Source: Theristus sp. LFF4_11
Lineage: Eukaryota; Nematoda; Chromadorea; Monhysterida; Xyalidae
Assembly: GCA_030248135.1 (NCBI GenBank)
Contig: JASANC010005128.1
Coordinates: 1 to 64,000, forward strand
Direction: 5' to 3'
DNA length: 64,000 nucleotides
The stretch's first letter is position 1, and every line of letters begins with the position of its first letter. Made by a program: the position numbers and the translations under genes. A model generated the notes under the pieces. It worked only from the letters and a program-made list of their open reading frames with translations, did no database searches and had not been told where the DNA came from. Positions 62,422-64,000 of this stretch are shown piece by piece.

Positions 62422-63202
62422 ATGGCTGCATCCACAGCTGGGACAGAGTCAACGGTTTTTGTCGACGAAAGTCGGCAAAAACCCAGCGTTCCGCCGCTAC
62501 CAATTTCGCCATTTGAAACTGCCGTGAAGCTGAAGCAAAAAATGGAGAAATCAGCCACGGCAGATGATTTTCTTAGATTCCGTTGCACTCGATGTCCCGC
62601 AAGATTTATGTCTGCTGAGTTTTTGCGCGCGCACGTGCACAGGTATGGTATGGTTGGTCGTTGGTTGGTATGATGGATGTTGGTTTTGGTATGCGTTTTT
62701 AGCTTTTCAATGTTCTACCATTTTTCAGAAGTGCAAACTTTTCCTCGTCTTTTTTTCATCTTCATGTTGTTTCAAGGCCCATTCATGCGCTCGCACGCGT
62801 TCAAGCGTAGGTGTCAGCGGTCAGCAAGCACGTGACGCTGCGCTGTTTTTGTTTTATGAATCTGTGCTGTAGCGAAGTGATGCTGGCGCTTCAAGCTTCA
62901 TGAATGGTGCTTTAGTATCATTAGAAAAGCATTGTTTCACTTGCATGGCACCCTTTTGTCTCAGTGCTCACGCATCGGTTGTGAAATGCCCGGAGGTCGG
63001 CCGTTTCAAGTGCGTTCACTGCGGCGTCGAGTTTCGGATGCGAAAGTTGTTCATCGCGCATCAGAATCAGTCGGTTTATTTTTACATCCATCTGCAACTG
63101 CAAAGTGCAAACAAAAACCTTGAAGTACAATTCAAATGGTTTTTTGACGAGTTTTATCTGTCGACGTTTTCAAATCTGGTGGTTCCGCAACGGCGCAACT
63201 AG
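62422..63202 (+). CDS. C2H2-like zinc-finger protein, 3' end disturbed by a transposon
   Basis: Exon 1 is 62422-62642 and exon 2 begins at 62965; phase 2 matches. Finger 1 is CTRCPARFMSAEFLRAH (C55, C58, H71, H76, the last pair four apart and formed across the splice). Finger 2 is CVHCGVEFRMRKLFIAH (C90, C93, H106). Reading on from exon 2, the frame meets TAG at 63200-63202, which is the first base triplet of the inserted element. Alternatively exon 2 ends at 63069 and joins 63426-63468, supplying SFCGKGQVKYDEDK and a C2HC ligand, but that exon would lie inside the element. The N-terminal 50 residues are low complexity. The function is unknown. Confidence 0.6.
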
Positions 63203-63998
63203 GGTTGGCACAGGAAAAAAAACGGTTTCTTTTCCGTTTTAAAACCGGTTTTTTCCCAGTTTTTTTCTGAAAAAATAAAGAACCGGTTTTTTACCTTAAA
63301 AATTTTTAAACTTCGTGGTCAAAAATCACAATTCTTCGTTTGATTGATAAACTATAAAATTATATTTTTAAAAAAACGGTGCAGTGAACTGTGTTGAACT
63401 GAACTGGTGAAGCATCATTTTGCAGAAGCTTTTGTGGCAAGGGTCAAGTGAAATACGATGAAGACAAGGTGACTGCTAAACTAAGTGCATATGCAGACTG
63501 ACTAACGATGTTGTCGATTTGCAAAGGGTAACTGATGAAATGTGTTATTTTTCAAACGCAATCCGCTACCGGTTTCACTTTGCAGTTCTGCAAATCTCGC
63601 CCCCTAATCGGGGTCAGCTATCCGGTCTCCTTGCAACAGTCCCTCCCCGCTCCCCACACCTACACGGTCACTGCTCAGTCTTTGTTTTCAATTTATTGAA
63701 CGTGCTGCCCTGAAAACCAATAAAAGCGAAATTGGTTTGATTTGAAACAAAAAATTGGGTAGCATTGGGTGGCAAAAATAGCAAATTGGGTCGGCTGTAT
63801 GCCCGAAAACAGCATTTTAGGTTGCTCAAAATCACTAATTTTGATGTATTTCCTATTTTGAGTTCAAGATGCCAAGTTCTGGAAAGTTTAGGTGCTGGGA
63901 AGCATTCGGTTTTTTATGGTTTTAAAACGGTTTTAAAACGGAAAAGAAACCGGTTTTTTTTCCTGGCAATATAAAAAACCGGTTTTTTACCAACCCTA
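63200..63998 (+). mobile_element. hAT-like element at the window edge
   Basis: Starts TAGGGTTGGCA and ends CCAACCCTA; both ends are followed inward by AAAACCGGTTTT-type runs. The preceding 8-mer is GGCGCAAC and the two bases left in the window after the element are GG, consistent with the start of an 8-bp duplication. The right half also occurs at 4386-4761. Confidence 0.7.
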
Positions 63999-64000
63999 GG

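Overview
The window is metazoan nuclear DNA with GT-AG introns, short exons and about half repeats. The clearest phylogenetic signal is a SUP-12/RBM24-type RNA-binding protein that reads like the nematode form (for example YHTSDKTL, and a KPRTN end to the RRM). A nematode or close ecdysozoan relative is therefore most likely; species cannot be told. No gene is intact as one ORF. I joined exons by hand using splice sites, reading phase and family conservation, and checked that each model sums to a whole number of codons.

Layout. 1-3000: end of a satellite-bearing element plus a small TIR element. 3032-10270 (-): PHOSPHO-type HAD phosphatase, six exons, whose 4.8 kb intron 4 is largely two hAT-like elements with 8-bp target duplications. 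10442-10615 (+): possible small gene or last exon. 12.5-18.9 kb: hAT-like copy and a 5 kb foldback structure enclosing a second satellite-bearing element. 18995-22131 (+): SWT1-like WW plus PIN protein, with another hAT copy in intron 1 that is itself split by a tRNA-derived SINE. 22.5-26.5 kb: MITE, third satellite-bearing element, fragment of a fourth. 26.6-34.5 kb: no convincing gene.

34535-38184 (+): sup-12-like, five exons. 39721-42895 (-): membrane type-B carboxylesterase with an intact Ser-Glu-His triad and two alternative last exons, each encoding its own stalk and membrane anchor. 43963-45554 (-): small secreted Cys-rich protein. 48.65-50.5 kb: 19-bp satellite with 38-bp and 570-bp higher orders. 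52374-53468 (+): membrane-anchored SAM methyltransferase. 53914-55168 (-): ninjurin. 55925-59071 (-): ten-exon secreted Cys-rich protein with two related modules, of a family I do not recognise. 60.4-62.3 kb: two related hAT-like elements head to head and C-rich repeats. 62422-63202 (+): zinc-finger gene that runs into another hAT-like element.

The genes do not form an operon or pathway. The most unusual content is the set of non-autonomous elements that carry tandem arrays, the swap of membrane tails in the esterase, and the two secreted Cys-rich genes.
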